Program-made: the position numbers and the translations under genes
Part shown: piece by piece, positions 1 to 8,391 of the stretch
How the letters are laid out: every line of letters begins with the position of its first letter
Numbering within the stretch: the first letter of the stretch is position 1
Assembly: GCF_006346395.1 (NCBI RefSeq)
Contig: NZ_VDMS01000001.1
Coordinates: 372,001 to 436,000, forward strand
Source: Nocardioides plantarum
GTDB lineage: Bacteria > Actinomycetota > Actinomycetes > Propionibacteriales > Nocardioidaceae
DNA: 64,000 bases
Reading direction: 5' to 3'
Notes under the pieces: generated by a model
What the model was told of the DNA's origin: nothing
Database searches by the model: none
Seen by the model: only the letters and a program-made list of their open reading frames with translations

Positions 1-168
1 GAACATCGTGGTGGTCCCGCACCGTTGCGCACCGACCACGACGATGCCCGGCCCCGGCCGCAGCCCCCAGGTCGCCCGACCCCAGGCCAGGGCCGCGTCG
101 CGGACGCGGCCGGACGCAACGGGGCCCAGACGGTCTCCTACGGCACGTACGGCGTCTCGAGCCCGCAT
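1..168 (-). CDS. Sulfotransferase family protein, 5' fragment (runs off left edge)
   Basis: Only the first 56 codons lie in the window, read leftwards from an ATG at 168. The fragment ends in GIVVVGAQRCGTTTMF, which matches the N-terminal PAPS-binding P-loop of the sulfotransferase superfamily (usual form [IV]VGxxKxGTT). Such enzymes move sulfate from PAPS to a carbohydrate or other hydroxyl or amine acceptor. The start lies inside the 3' end of the flippase gene (31-base overlap), which suggests co-transcription and a role in decorating the same surface polysaccharide. A GAGGAG sits about 11 bases before the ATG, slightly far for a ribosome site. The rest of the gene and its substrate cannot be judged. 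Confidence 0.72.
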   Translation of the reverse strand, partial: MRARDAVRAVGDRLGPVASGRVRDAALAWGRATWGLRPGPGIVVVGAQRCGTTTMF

Positions 169-1781
169 GTCGGGTCACGCTCCTCAGCTGGGGTGGTGGG
201 TCGGTCGGTCGGTGGCGTGGGGGCCGTCGTGGGGGCCGTCGTGGGGGTCCGGGGCGGACGGGCCGGGAGCAGCAGGGGCAGCGCCAGCTCGTGGCGCCAG
301 TGGTGCAGTGCCGCTGCGTAGGCGGTCAGGCCCACGCCCAGCCCGACGCACCACGACCACGGGGCGGGGCCGAGGACCGCGGAGGCGGTCACCGCCGGCG
401 GCACGAGGCAGAGCGGCGGCAGGGCCGCGGCGAGCAGGACCTGCCGGTCCGGCCCGACGCCGAGGTCGGCGCGCACCTGCCAGGTCGCCAGGCCGCACCG
501 GGTGACCACGGCCACCGCCCAGGCGACGGCGGCCCCGGTGATGCCCCATCGCGGGACGAGGACCACGCACAGGGCCACGTCGAGGACGAGGGTGCCGACG
601 GCGTTGAGCATGCTGAGGTCGCTGCGTCCGGCCATCACCAGCAGCGTGTCCACCGGACCGGTGGCGACGGCCACCAGCATCGCCAGGCTCATCACCACGA
701 CCACGGCGGCGGCGTCGGCGTACCGCTCCCCGAAGAGGGCGAGGTAGCGCGACGGCGTGGTGGCCACGACGAGGTAGAGCGGCCAGGCGAGCAGGATGCC
801 CCACGACGTGGCGACCCCGAACACCGTGGTCAGGGTGCGTCGGTCCTCGTGGACCAGGATCGCGGTGAAGCGGGGCTGGAGCACCTGCTGCAGCGCCTGG
901 ACCGCGAGCTGCCCCACCGGCACGAAACGCGTCGCCGCGGCGTAGAGCGCCGCGTCCACCGGCGTCAGCAGCACGGCCACCACGACGATGTCGGCCTTCT
1001 GGATGCCCATCTGGGCCAGCGACCCGACGCCGCGGGGCCAGGTGAATCGCCAGTACTGGCGGCCGATCCCCGACCCCTGGTCCAGCGCCGACTCCTGCAG
1101 CGACGGTCGTCGCGTCGCAGGGGCCGCGCCGGCGCGGCCCCGCAGCGACCGGACGGCGGTGACGGCCGCGTACGGCGCGGAGACGAGGTACGCCGCGGCC
1201 CACCCGAGCACGGCGGCCACGAGCCCGCCGCCGCCCGCGAGGAGCGCGGCCGGCACCGCCACCTGCAGCCCGCTCCGCACGAGGCGGTCGCCGATCACCG
1301 TCGGACCGAGCGATCCGACTCCACGTGTCGAGGCCAGCAGCACGTCGGCGAGGACCGCCGCGGGCAAGGCCAGCGCGATCCACCCGAGGAGCCGGGCGCG
1401 ACCGCCCTCGATCCCGATCCAGGCCGCCACGGTGTCGCCGTGCGTCACGAGGAGGACGGCCCAGGCGGTGGCCACCAGGCTGGTCGGGACCACGGCCCAC
1501 AGCACCACCCGCCGTACGGCGTCGTCGTCCGAGACCGACTCGAGGCGGAGCATGAACCGGGCCAGACCCGCCTCGGTCCCGAAGGTGGACGCGCTGACGA
1601 GCAGCGCGAACCCGGACGTGAGGGCGAAGAACCGTCCGGCGTCGGCCGGGTCGAGCCCGTGCGTGATCGTGACGGCGAGCCCGAAGCCGGCGACCGCCGC
1701 GAACCCGGACCCGGCGAGGCCCAGGGTGGCTCCGCGGGCGACGTGACGGAGCTGGACGACCGCAGGATCGGCCGGGATCAC
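138..1781 (-). CDS. Polysaccharide flippase-like membrane protein (MATE/Wzx type)
   Basis: A 547-residue protein made almost entirely of hydrophobic segments, consistent with the 12-14 helices of Wzx/MATE-type flippases that move lipid-linked oligosaccharides across the membrane. The N-terminal stretch with GLAGSGFAAVAGFGLAV and the following 'DPADAGRFFALTSG' resemble the first helix pair of O-antigen/EPS flippases. The C-terminus is a cytoplasmic or periplasmic Thr/Pro-rich tail. The ATG overlaps the stop codon of the upstream Wzz-like gene (ATGA), so translation is probably coupled. Family assignment is good; the cargo is unknown. Confidence 0.8.
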   Translation of the reverse strand: MIPADPAVVQLRHVARGATLGLAGSGFAAVAGFGLAVTITHGLDPADAGRFFALTSGFALLVSASTFGTEAGLARFMLRLESVSDDDAVRRVVLWAVVPTSLVATAWAVLLVTHGDTVAAWIGIEGGRARLLGWIALALPAAVLADVLLASTRGVGSLGPTVIGDRLVRSGLQVAVPAALLAGGGGLVAAVLGWAAAYLVSAPYAAVTAVRSLRGRAGAAPATRRPSLQESALDQGSGIGRQYWRFTWPRGVGSLAQMGIQKADIVVVAVLLTPVDAALYAAATRFVPVGQLAVQALQQVLQPRFTAILVHEDRRTLTTVFGVATSWGILLAWPLYLVVATTPSRYLALFGERYADAAAVVVVMSLAMLVAVATGPVDTLLVMAGRSDLSMLNAVGTLVLDVALCVVLVPRWGITGAAVAWAVAVVTRCGLATWQVRADLGVGPDRQVLLAAALPPLCLVPPAVTASAVLGPAPWSWCVGLGVGLTAYAAALHHWRHELALPLLLPARPPRTPTTAPTTAPTPPTDRPTTPAEERDPTCGLETPYVP

Positions 1782-3481
1782 GCGCCCTCCCGCGGCCGGA
1801 CGCCGACCGGTGCGGCGTCGCGCGGGGCCAGTCGGGCGAATCGGGCGAGCCGCGCGAGCCTGGCGAGACGGCGGGTGGCCCGGACGTCCCGGCCCTGGGT
1901 CCGCTCGAGCGGGTCGGCCTTCAACGGCCGGACGTTGTTCGACGGCGTACCCGCGCGTGGTTCACCGGGCCGCGGCGTCCCGCGCTCGCGCGGGTCACGG
2001 GACACGAGCACCAGCCCGATGGACCCGGCGCCGGCACGCGACAGGCTCTCCAGGTCGCTCCTGAGGGAGGCGAGGCTCACGACGCCGACCGGCACCTCGA
2101 GGACGACCAGGTCGGCACCGGCCGCCAGGGCCTGCGCCCGCGGCGAGGCCGGCGCGTCCGCGTGCAGCAGCACCAGGTCGGCGGTGGCGCGGAGCTCGAG
2201 CAGGACGGCGTCCATCTCGGGCGTGGCCACGAGGTCGTCGAACGCCGCGCCGTCGCGGCCCAGGCCGAGCCGGCCGAGCTCACCGTCCCAGTCGAGCGCC
2301 GATCCCGGGTCCGACGTCCCCTGCACGACGTCGACCAACCCCGCGGCGCCACCGCGCGGATCGTCGCCGGTGTGCCCGCCCACGTCGACGAGCACGGTGC
2401 GCAGTCGGGCGGCCGCCAACGACGTCGCGAGCGACTCCACGCACGACGTCGCGAGCGCGCGCCTCCCCGACGGTGCCCCGGCCGGACCGGCGCGACAGAC
2501 CAGGACGACGGTGGTGGGACCCTGCCGTGCCGCCAGCAGGACGGCCCGCAGTCGCGCCGCGCCGGCGCGGTCGGACGCGGCGATGCTGCCCCAGCAGAGC
2601 GCGTCGAGGTCGTCCAGGTCGTCGCGACCGCGCACCAGGTCACCGCGTCGGCTCAGCTGGGCGGCGCCGACCCCACCGCAGACGGCCCCGAGCAGCAGTC
2701 CGAGGCCGGCCGGGGCCCACGGGCCCGCCGGCAGCAGCCCGCCGCCCGAGGCGGACGCCGGGGTCACCAGCTGGCCCGGGTCGAGGGAGACCGAGCCGAC
2801 CTCCCCCAGCTGGGTCCGCAGCTCGCTGATCTGGGTGACGGCCGCCAGGATCTGCTGGGTCAGCAGGGAGCTGCCCGGCGAGCCGGGCTCGAGGGCGTCG
2901 AGACGGGAGACCAGGGCGGAACGCTCGGTCGTGCGCTGCTGGATCTGCTCGTCGATGTTGGCCCGCTGGTTGAACAGGGCCGACTGGGTGCGCGCCTTGC
3001 GGTAGTCGAGGTAGAGCGTCGCCAGGGCCTGGGTCGCCGCCTCGGCCTCCTGGTCTGTCGCCCCGGTCACCGAGATCGAGAGCAGCTGGGTGTTCGGCGG
3101 GACCGCGACGGACACGTCGTCCCCGGTGACGACCGGGGCCCGCGGCAGCGTCGCCGCGAGCTTGTCGAGGACCGAGTCGGAGGTGACCAGCTGCGCCTCG
3201 GTCTCGAGGTTGACCAGGTCGTCGCCGCGGGCGTCCGGGCTGAACGGGTTGCCCTGGAGCGGGTTCAGCAGGATGACGGCCGTGGCCTGTCTCTCCACCG
3301 ACTGCCGCTCGCCCCACCACGCTCCGACCGCAGCCCCGGCCACGGCCAGGAGCAGCGCGGTCACCACGACCAGGCGGGGCACGGTCGCCCCGTCGAGCCG
3401 GCGGACCGTCGCCCCGACGAGCCGGCGGACGGGTCGGGCGCCGGCGGGCTCGTCGTGCGGTCGGCTGCTCACGGCCCTCAC
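1778..3481 (-). CDS. Wzz-like polysaccharide copolymerase with degenerate BY-kinase-like domain
   Basis: I start at the GTG at 3481 because GGGAGGAG precedes it at good spacing; the frame stays open further upstream to 3628. The 567-residue product has a membrane helix at about 35-56, a periplasmic Wzz-type region with a coiled-coil stretch (about 150-230), and a second helix at about 250-275, the layout of chain-length determinants. The C-terminal half resembles a bacterial tyrosine-kinase/MinD-like domain, but the P-loop position reads CRAGPAGAPSGRRA and lacks GKT/GKS, and there is no C-terminal tyrosine cluster. It may control polymer length without kinase activity. The last 60 residues are Arg/Leu-rich. 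Confidence 0.75.
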   Translation of the reverse strand: MRAVSSRPHDEPAGARPVRRLVGATVRRLDGATVPRLVVVTALLLAVAGAAVGAWWGERQSVERQATAVILLNPLQGNPFSPDARGDDLVNLETEAQLVTSDSVLDKLAATLPRAPVVTGDDVSVAVPPNTQLLSISVTGATDQEAEAATQALATLYLDYRKARTQSALFNQRANIDEQIQQRTTERSALVSRLDALEPGSPGSSLLTQQILAAVTQISELRTQLGEVGSVSLDPGQLVTPASASGGGLLPAGPWAPAGLGLLLGAVCGGVGAAQLSRRGDLVRGRDDLDDLDALCWGSIAASDRAGAARLRAVLLAARQGPTTVVLVCRAGPAGAPSGRRALATSCVESLATSLAAARLRTVLVDVGGHTGDDPRGGAAGLVDVVQGTSDPGSALDWDGELGRLGLGRDGAAFDDLVATPEMDAVLLELRATADLVLLHADAPASPRAQALAAGADLVVLEVPVGVVSLASLRSDLESLSRAGAGSIGLVLVSRDPRERGTPRPGEPRAGTPSNNVRPLKADPLERTQGRDVRATRRLARLARLARFARLAPRDAAPVGVRPREGA

Positions 3482-3733
3482 CTGGTCTCCTCCCGGCGTC
3501 GCGTGGACGCATGCTCTCCCGGCCACGGGCGGGGCAGGGACGGGATCTGGGCGACTTCCCCACAATTGGGGACGGCGCGGCGCCGGGGATCCGGTCACAC
3601 TGGCGGGGCGAGGAAACGCCTGCGGCAAGCAGCCGGATGACGTAGCCTCGACGGGCGGTCAGACCGGAGCTGCGAATCAATACCACGGCGCGCGTCTGAT
3701 CAGCGCACGGGGTAGGTGGTCGGGGGGCGATGG

Positions 3734-4492
3734 ATGGATCGTGAGCTGAGCTGTTCGGTGCGCGTCCTGGGGGGACTCGAGGTGACCCGTGCCGATGGCA
3801 CGGGCGTCGAGCCCAGCGCGTGGGGCACCAGCAAGACCATGGACCTGCTGCGGATCCTCGCCCTCGAGCAGGGCCGCGCCATCCGGTCGAGCACCCTGGT
3901 GGGACTGCTCTGGCCGGACGTCCCACCCGAGCGCGGGCGAGGAAGCCTGCGTACAGCGGCCAGCCGCATCCGGGTGGCGATCGGAGCCGACTGCGTGGCC
4001 CGCCGGCACGGCGAGCTCCTGCTCGTCAACGCGACCGTGGACGTCAGCGAGCTGCGCCAGCTCGCGGTCGCCGTCCGGCACGCGGCGGCTCGCCGCAGCT
4101 GGGACGAGACGATGCTGCTCACCGAGACGGCCGAGACCGTCTACCGCGGCGACTTCCAGGCCAGCAACGACGAGGCCGGCTGGGCCGTCCTCGCCCGCGA
4201 GGACCTGCGGCAGGTACGCCTGCGCATCCTCCTCGACGCCGCTCAGTGCGCGATCGAGACCGGCCGCTTCGTCGAGGCGCGCGACCTGGCCCAGACCGTC
4301 GTGACGGTCGACCCCGCCTCCGAGACCGCGCACCGCAACCTGATGCGCGCCCACGCCGAGCTGGGTGAGATCGGCCAGGCGATCCGGGTCTTCGAGGGCT
4401 ACCGCACGGTCCTGGCCGACGAGCTCGGCATCGACCCGTCCCGGGTCACCCGGGAGCTGCACCTGCGTCTGCTCCAGGACCGGACCATCTGA
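3734..4492 (+). CDS. BTAD-domain (SARP/AfsR-like) transcriptional regulator
   Basis: A 252-residue protein with an OmpR-type winged helix at about 5-90 (including LLRILALEQGRAIRSSTLV and LLWPD, typical of this class) followed by a bacterial transcriptional activator domain of TPR-like helices to the end (ETAHRNLMRAHAELGE, DELGIDPS). It has no ATPase or sensor domain, so it is a stand-alone SARP-like regulator. A GGGGGG run lies 6 bases before the chosen ATG; a GTG at 3716 is an alternative. It is divergent from the polysaccharide genes across 3482-3733, so it plausibly controls them. That link is inference from position. Confidence 0.78.
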   Translation: MDRELSCSVRVLGGLEVTRADGTGVEPSAWGTSKTMDLLRILALEQGRAIRSSTLVGLLWPDVPPERGRGSLRTAASRIRVAIGADCVARRHGELLLVNATVDVSELRQLAVAVRHAAARRSWDETMLLTETAETVYRGDFQASNDEAGWAVLAREDLRQVRLRILLDAAQCAIETGRFVEARDLAQTVVTVDPASETAHRNLMRAHAELGEIGQAIRVFEGYRTVLADELGIDPSRVTRELHLRLLQDRTI

Positions 4493-4513
4493 GCGACCCG
4501 CGCGGGTCGCTCA
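4490..4513 (+). terminator. Perfect 24-base palindrome at end of the BTAD gene
   Basis: Twelve bases starting with the BTAD stop codon (TGAGCGACCCGC) are followed immediately by their exact reverse complement. There is no separate loop and no T-run. It could act as a bidirectional terminator, because the small minus-strand gene on the other side also ends inside it (4511). Confidence 0.5.
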
Positions 4514-4684
4514 ACGTTGGTCGGTGCTCATGCCCACGGCGTCCTGAGGCGGAGCCTGCGTCGTGCCGGCGGCCGGGGAGATGTGCCACTGCAGGTGGGT
4601 CATCGGGTCGCCGAGCACGGCACCGCACACGTCGCACGTCACGTTCGGATCACCACCGCACGACTCTCGTTGCTCACGAACCAC
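4511..4684 (-). CDS. Small C2H2-like zinc-finger protein (57 aa)
   Basis: A minus-strand frame of 57 codons starting with GTG at 4684, preceded by GAGAGG at 6 bases spacing. It encodes CDVCGAVLGDPMTHLQWH, i.e. Cys-x2-Cys-x9-His-x3-His, the spacing of a C2H2 zinc finger. Third-codon positions are mostly G or C, as in real genes here. The stop lies in the palindrome shared with the BTAD gene, so the two genes converge. A minus-strand TTGACA stands at 4732-4737 upstream. The small size means chance cannot be excluded; the finger spacing and ribosome site are the main support. Confidence 0.5.
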   Translation of the reverse strand: MVREQRESCGGDPNVTCDVCGAVLGDPMTHLQWHISPAAGTTQAPPQDAVGMSTDQR

Positions 4685-5050
4685 CAGGGACCTCTCAAGT
4701 CTGCGGGTCGGAAGGCAACCCCGTCAATACATGTCAACTCTGACTGCGTCCAGTGCTGCACCTTGCGCCGCGGTCAATCGTCCGTACCCCGGCGCACCGC
4801 GACCCATGCTCCCTCACGGCTCCTTTCGACCCCACCCCGGCCCGGGTGGCCGACACCCCGCCACCTCACGCCAGAGCGACGCCCGTCCGGGCGCTGCCCC
4901 GGTCCGCCGACGGACTCGCCAGCACCACGAGCACCACGAGCACCACGACCATGCCGGCCGAGCGCGCTCCCCAAGGCTGCTCGCCGGGCGTGGAGCACGG
5001 CCGGCCGTCCCGCCCCGGGTTCGCCGACGTGCCGTGCCGAAAGCGGGAAG
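4685..5050. other. Non-coding stretch between small zinc-finger gene and 44-bp array
   Basis: No frame here has a convincing start, ribosome site and family motif. 4690-4760 is relatively A+T-rich and may hold the promoter of the small minus-strand gene. Around 4918-4950 a 9-base unit (GAGCACCAC) is repeated three times. The remainder looks unstructured. Confidence 0.5.
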
Positions 5051-5288
5051 TGACCCACCCCACGTCGCTTTCGCACCCTGCCCAAAACCGAAAACGACCC
5101 ACCCCACGTCACTTCCGCACCCTGCCCAAAACCGAAAACGACCCACCCCGGGTCGGTTCGCGATCCCGGGGTGGTCGAGAAACCGAGGCACCCCGGGTCA
5201 GTTCACGATCCCGGGTGGTCAAGAAACCGAGGCACCCCGGGTCAGATCACGATTCCGGGCGGTCGAGAAACCGACGCACCCCGGGTCA
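5051..5288. repeat. Tandem array of 44-bp units (5 full + partial)
   Basis: Units begin at 5051, 5095, 5139, 5183, 5227 and 5271, a strict 44-base period. Units 1-2 are one type (…CACGTC…CCCAAAACCGAAAA), unit 3 is a hybrid, and units 4-5 are a second type (…CCCCGGGTCA…GATCCCGGG…). The last partial unit ends exactly on the stop codon of the sulfurtransferase gene at 5286-5288, so the array forms that gene's 3' region. There are no unique spacers, so it is not a CRISPR. Confidence 0.85.
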
Positions 5289-6128
5289 CGGGCCGGTGGC
5301 GACCGGCCTGTCGAGGTTGCTCCACTGCGACCACGACCCCGGGTAGAGCGCAGCCTCGAAGCCGGCGACGGCGAGAGCGGCGATCTCGTGGGCGGCGGTG
5401 ACGCCCGACCCGCAGTAGGCCGCCACGGGCGCGTCCGCGGTGACACCGAGAGCCTCGAACCGGGCCCGCAGCTCGTCGGCGGCGAGGAACGTCCCGTCTG
5501 CGGCGAGGTTGTCGGTCGTGGGAGCGCTGACGGCGCCCGGCACGTGGCCGGCCTTCGGGTCGATCGGCTCGACCTCGCCGCGGAACCGCTCCCCCGCGCG
5601 CGCGTCGAGCAGGACCCCGGCGAACGACGGGACAGCGTCGGCCTCGAGGACCGGCACGGCCCCGGCGCCGAGCACCACGTCGCCCGGCTCCGGCACGACG
5701 TCGTCGGTCGCCACGGGGCGCTCGGCCCAGGTCCACGCCGACCACGCCCCGTCGAGCAGACGCACGTCGTCGAACCCGGCCCATCGCAGCAGCCACCAGG
5801 CACGCGCCGCCGCGAGGCCGCCGTTGTCGTCGTAGGCCACGACGGTGCTCCCGGCGCGCACGCCCCAGCGGCGCGCAGCCGCCTCGAGGTCGGCCGGCGA
5901 CGGCAGCGGGTGCCGGCCCCGGGTCGGCTCGCCGGGCGCCGCGAGCTCCGCCTCGAGGTCGACGTAGACCGCCCCGGGGACGTGGCCGGTCAGGTAGGCG
6001 GCGTGACCCGGCGGTCCCCCCAGGGCCCAGCGGACGTCGAGCACGACGACGTGTCGGTCGTCGTCCGCGAGCAGGTCGGTCAGCTGGTCGGCCGTGACCA
6101 GCACGGAGTTGTCGGGCATGTCGGGCAT
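5286..6128 (-). CDS. Rhodanese-type sulfurtransferase (thiosulfate / 3-mercaptopyruvate)
   Basis: A 280-residue protein of two tandem rhodanese domains. The first has VVVLDVRWALGGPPGHAAY and GHVPGAVYVDLE; the second carries the active loop YCGSGVTA with its catalytic Cys, followed by LYPGSWSQWSN, a strong signature of the family. It transfers sulfane sulfur from thiosulfate or 3-mercaptopyruvate to a thiophilic acceptor. Two nearby ATGs (6128 and 6119) are possible starts, and neither has a clear ribosome site. The gene is divergent from the luciferase-like gene, the starts being only about 40 bases apart. Confidence 0.9.
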   Translation of the reverse strand: MPDMPDNSVLVTADQLTDLLADDDRHVVVLDVRWALGGPPGHAAYLTGHVPGAVYVDLEAELAAPGEPTRGRHPLPSPADLEAAARRWGVRAGSTVVAYDDNGGLAAARAWWLLRWAGFDDVRLLDGAWSAWTWAERPVATDDVVPEPGDVVLGAGAVPVLEADAVPSFAGVLLDARAGERFRGEVEPIDPKAGHVPGAVSAPTTDNLAADGTFLAADELRARFEALGVTADAPVAAYCGSGVTAAHEIAALAVAGFEAALYPGSWSQWSNLDRPVATGP

Positions 6129-6165
6129 GTCGACCAGTCTCGACCACCTGCGCGACCATGGCCAC

Positions 6166-7200
6166 GTGACGACCAGCCACCGCCCCCTGCGACGACTCGG
6201 GTTCCTGACCATCGGGCTCTTCGACCCCGCCGACCCGGGTCCCGGCCACGAGTCGGTGCTCTCGATCATCGAGCTCGGCGAGCGCCTCGGGTTCGACAGC
6301 GCGTGGCTGCGACACCGCCACCTGCAGCACGGCATCTCCTCACCGCTGCCGGTGTTGGCGGCTGCCTCCCAGCGCACCAGCCGGATAGAGATCGGCACCG
6401 CGGTGACCCCGCTCGGCTGGGAGAACCCGCTGCGCCTGGCCGAGGACCTCGCCACGGTCGACGTCCTGTCCGGCGGGCGGCTCAACCCTGGTCTCAGCGT
6501 CGGGCCGCCGATGCACCTCGACGACGTCAAGGGCGCGCTCTACCCCGACACCGCCGAGCTCGAGGACTTCACCTACGGCCGCGTCGAGCGGCTCCTGCGC
6601 CTGGTGCGGGGCGAGCCGGCCAGCTCGTTCTCCGGCGTCCAGGGGATCGAGACGTTCTCCGAACGCGTGGAGCCGCACTCCCCCGGCCTGGCGTCGCGAC
6701 TGTGGTACGGCGCCGCCAGCACCCGCTCCGCGCAGTGGGCCGGGGAGCAGGGCCTCAACCTGCTGACCAGCAGCGTGGTCAAGGCCGAGTGGGCCGAGGG
6801 CGAGGAGCCGCTCGACTTCGCCGAGATCCAGCGCGGCCAGATCGAGACGTTCCGCGCGCACCACCCCCTCGGCGCCGCGGCCCGTGTCTCCCAGGGCCTC
6901 GTGGTCGTCCCGACCGACTCGGCCACGCCCGACCAGCGTCGGCGGTACGCCGACTACGCCGCGTCGCGCCTGACCCGCACCGCGACCCCGCAAGGACCGG
7001 GGCGGCTGATGTTCGCGCCCGACCTCGTCGGTCCCAGCGACGAGCTCGCCGAGCGCCTGCGCGCCCACGCGGGCTTCCGCGAGGTCGACGAGGTGGCCGT
7101 CGCGCTGCCGTTCACGTTCGGGCACGACGACTACGTGCAGATGCTCACCGACCTGGCGACGCGTCTCGGTCCCGCGCTGGGCTGGTCGCCGGCTGGCTGA
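6166..7200 (+). CDS. Luciferase-like (LLM class) flavin-dependent oxidoreductase
   Basis: About 344 residues with the bacterial luciferase-like TIM-barrel pattern: RLGFLTIGLFD at the start, ERLGFDSAWLRHRH, IEIGTAVTPLGWENPLRLAED and DVLSGGRLNPGLSVG. These enzymes use reduced flavin (FMNH2 or F420H2) to oxidise small substrates. I chose GTG 6166, but in-frame ATGs at 6118 and 6127 overlap the divergent sulfurtransferase start. The 3' end overlaps the convergent GNAT gene by 56 bases. The substrate is not predictable. Confidence 0.82.
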   Translation: MTTSHRPLRRLGFLTIGLFDPADPGPGHESVLSIIELGERLGFDSAWLRHRHLQHGISSPLPVLAAASQRTSRIEIGTAVTPLGWENPLRLAEDLATVDVLSGGRLNPGLSVGPPMHLDDVKGALYPDTAELEDFTYGRVERLLRLVRGEPASSFSGVQGIETFSERVEPHSPGLASRLWYGAASTRSAQWAGEQGLNLLTSSVVKAEWAEGEEPLDFAEIQRGQIETFRAHHPLGAAARVSQGLVVVPTDSATPDQRRRYADYAASRLTRTATPQGPGRLMFAPDLVGPSDELAERLRAHAGFREVDEVAVALPFTFGHDDYVQMLTDLATRLGPALGWSPAG

Positions 7201-8329
7201 TCGGCCGCGTGAGCTCGTGGACACAGGTCGCAGCGGTCGGCCGGTAGCCGAGTGCCTCGTACAAGTGCAGCGCCCCGGAGGCGTTGTCGGCGTCCACCCC
7301 CAGGCCGGCCGCGTCGAGGCCGGCCGCCGCGAAGCGACGCATCGACTCGGCCAGCAGCGCCGAGCCGATCCTCCGCCCGCGGTGGCTGGCCGCGACGGCG
7401 AGCTCGTCGGTGTAGCCCTCGGTGTAGCCCTGCACCGCCCAGTCCTGCTCCCACGCGCAGTTGATCGCGGAGCCCACGACGGCGCCGGTCTCCTCGTCGA
7501 GCGCGAGCACGCTCCAGTCGGCCCGGAAGGCGTGCGAGCCCACGTGCTCCGCCCACATCTCCTCAGTCCGGTCGACGTGGCCCCAGTGGTCGCGGAAGGC
7601 GAGATCGACGAACCGGTGCAGCTCGGGCCCCCGCGTCGGGTCCCAGCCGACGAGCCGCACCCCCGGCACGACAGGACCCGACGTCCCCGGGTCGATGTCG
7701 TCGAGGCGGCGCGACAGCTCGAAGAAGAACCGCTCGACCACGAGCCCGTGCCGCGTCGCCAGGTCGCGTACGTCGTCCTGCCCGGTCGGGGCGTAGAGGC
7801 GCAGCACGAGCGGGCCATAGTCGTCCTCGCGCGACGCGGCGTCCCAGGCGAGCCCGTGGGCGAGCTGCCAGCGCAGCACCGCCCGGCCGATGCCCTGTCC
7901 GCGGCGGTCGGGCCGCACGGCACCCCCGAGGTGCACCCCGCGGCGCTCGGTCACGGCCCGGTTGCACCCGGACCACGCCACGGCCACCGCCGCCCCCGCC
8001 TCGTCGCGCCCGAGCAGGGTGTCCTCGTCGGGCCGCGAGCGCGGGGAGTCCCAGTACTCCTCGAGGTCGGCCAACGACTGCCGCTCGGGGTTGGCGTCGT
8101 ACGTCTCGCACTCGGCGTAGAGGGCGGCCACCTCCGGCAGGTCGTCACGCCCGAGCGGGCGCCAGGTCAGTCCGGGGAGGGCGTCGAGGTCGTCTCGGCA
8201 CTGTCGTTCGGCATGGGGATCGTCGAGGAGCACCTGGTGATCCTGGGTGCTCGACCACGGCGGGCACAACCCGATTGCCCGCACCTCGCGGGTCCGGGTC
8301 GCGGTCCGCGTCGGCGTCGGCGTCGCCAC
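7145..8329 (-). CDS. GNAT N-acetyltransferase with two tandem GNAT domains
   Basis: A 394-residue protein. Each half has the acetyl-CoA pyrophosphate-binding signature: RPDRRGQGIGRAVLRW in the first and SHRGRRIGSALL in the second, the latter followed by GLGVDADNASGALHLYEALGY. The fold and length resemble mycothiol-synthase-like double GNATs, but the acceptor is unknown. A GGAGG precedes the GTG at 8329 by about 5 bases. The 3' end overlaps the convergent luciferase-like gene. Confidence 0.85.
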   Translation of the reverse strand: MATPTPTRTATRTREVRAIGLCPPWSSTQDHQVLLDDPHAERQCRDDLDALPGLTWRPLGRDDLPEVAALYAECETYDANPERQSLADLEEYWDSPRSRPDEDTLLGRDEAGAAVAVAWSGCNRAVTERRGVHLGGAVRPDRRGQGIGRAVLRWQLAHGLAWDAASREDDYGPLVLRLYAPTGQDDVRDLATRHGLVVERFFFELSRRLDDIDPGTSGPVVPGVRLVGWDPTRGPELHRFVDLAFRDHWGHVDRTEEMWAEHVGSHAFRADWSVLALDEETGAVVGSAINCAWEQDWAVQGYTEGYTDELAVAASHRGRRIGSALLAESMRRFAAAGLDAAGLGVDADNASGALHLYEALGYRPTAATCVHELTRPISQPATSPARDRDASPGR

Positions 8330-8379
8330 CGTCCCTCCGAGACGACCTCGACTCTTAGATCCGGCTCATGACCCCTCGC

Positions 8380-8385
8380 TACCGT
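8380..8385 (+). promoter_or_regulatory. -10 hexamer TACCGT, leaderless promoter of the 47-aa gene
   Basis: TACCGT ends six bases before the ATG at 8392, which puts the expected transcription start at the start codon itself. Confidence 0.5.
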
Positions 8386-8391
8386 TCGGGC

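Noticed and set aside
291-3005. Long plus-strand frame of 904 codons opposite the polysaccharide genes
   Set aside because: Its product is compositionally extreme (R/G/H-rich, no family motif) and it lies antisense to well-supported genes; an artefact of high G+C.
5051-5288. CRISPR-like array
   Set aside because: The 44-bp units follow each other without spacers and no cas genes are present; it is a plain tandem repeat.
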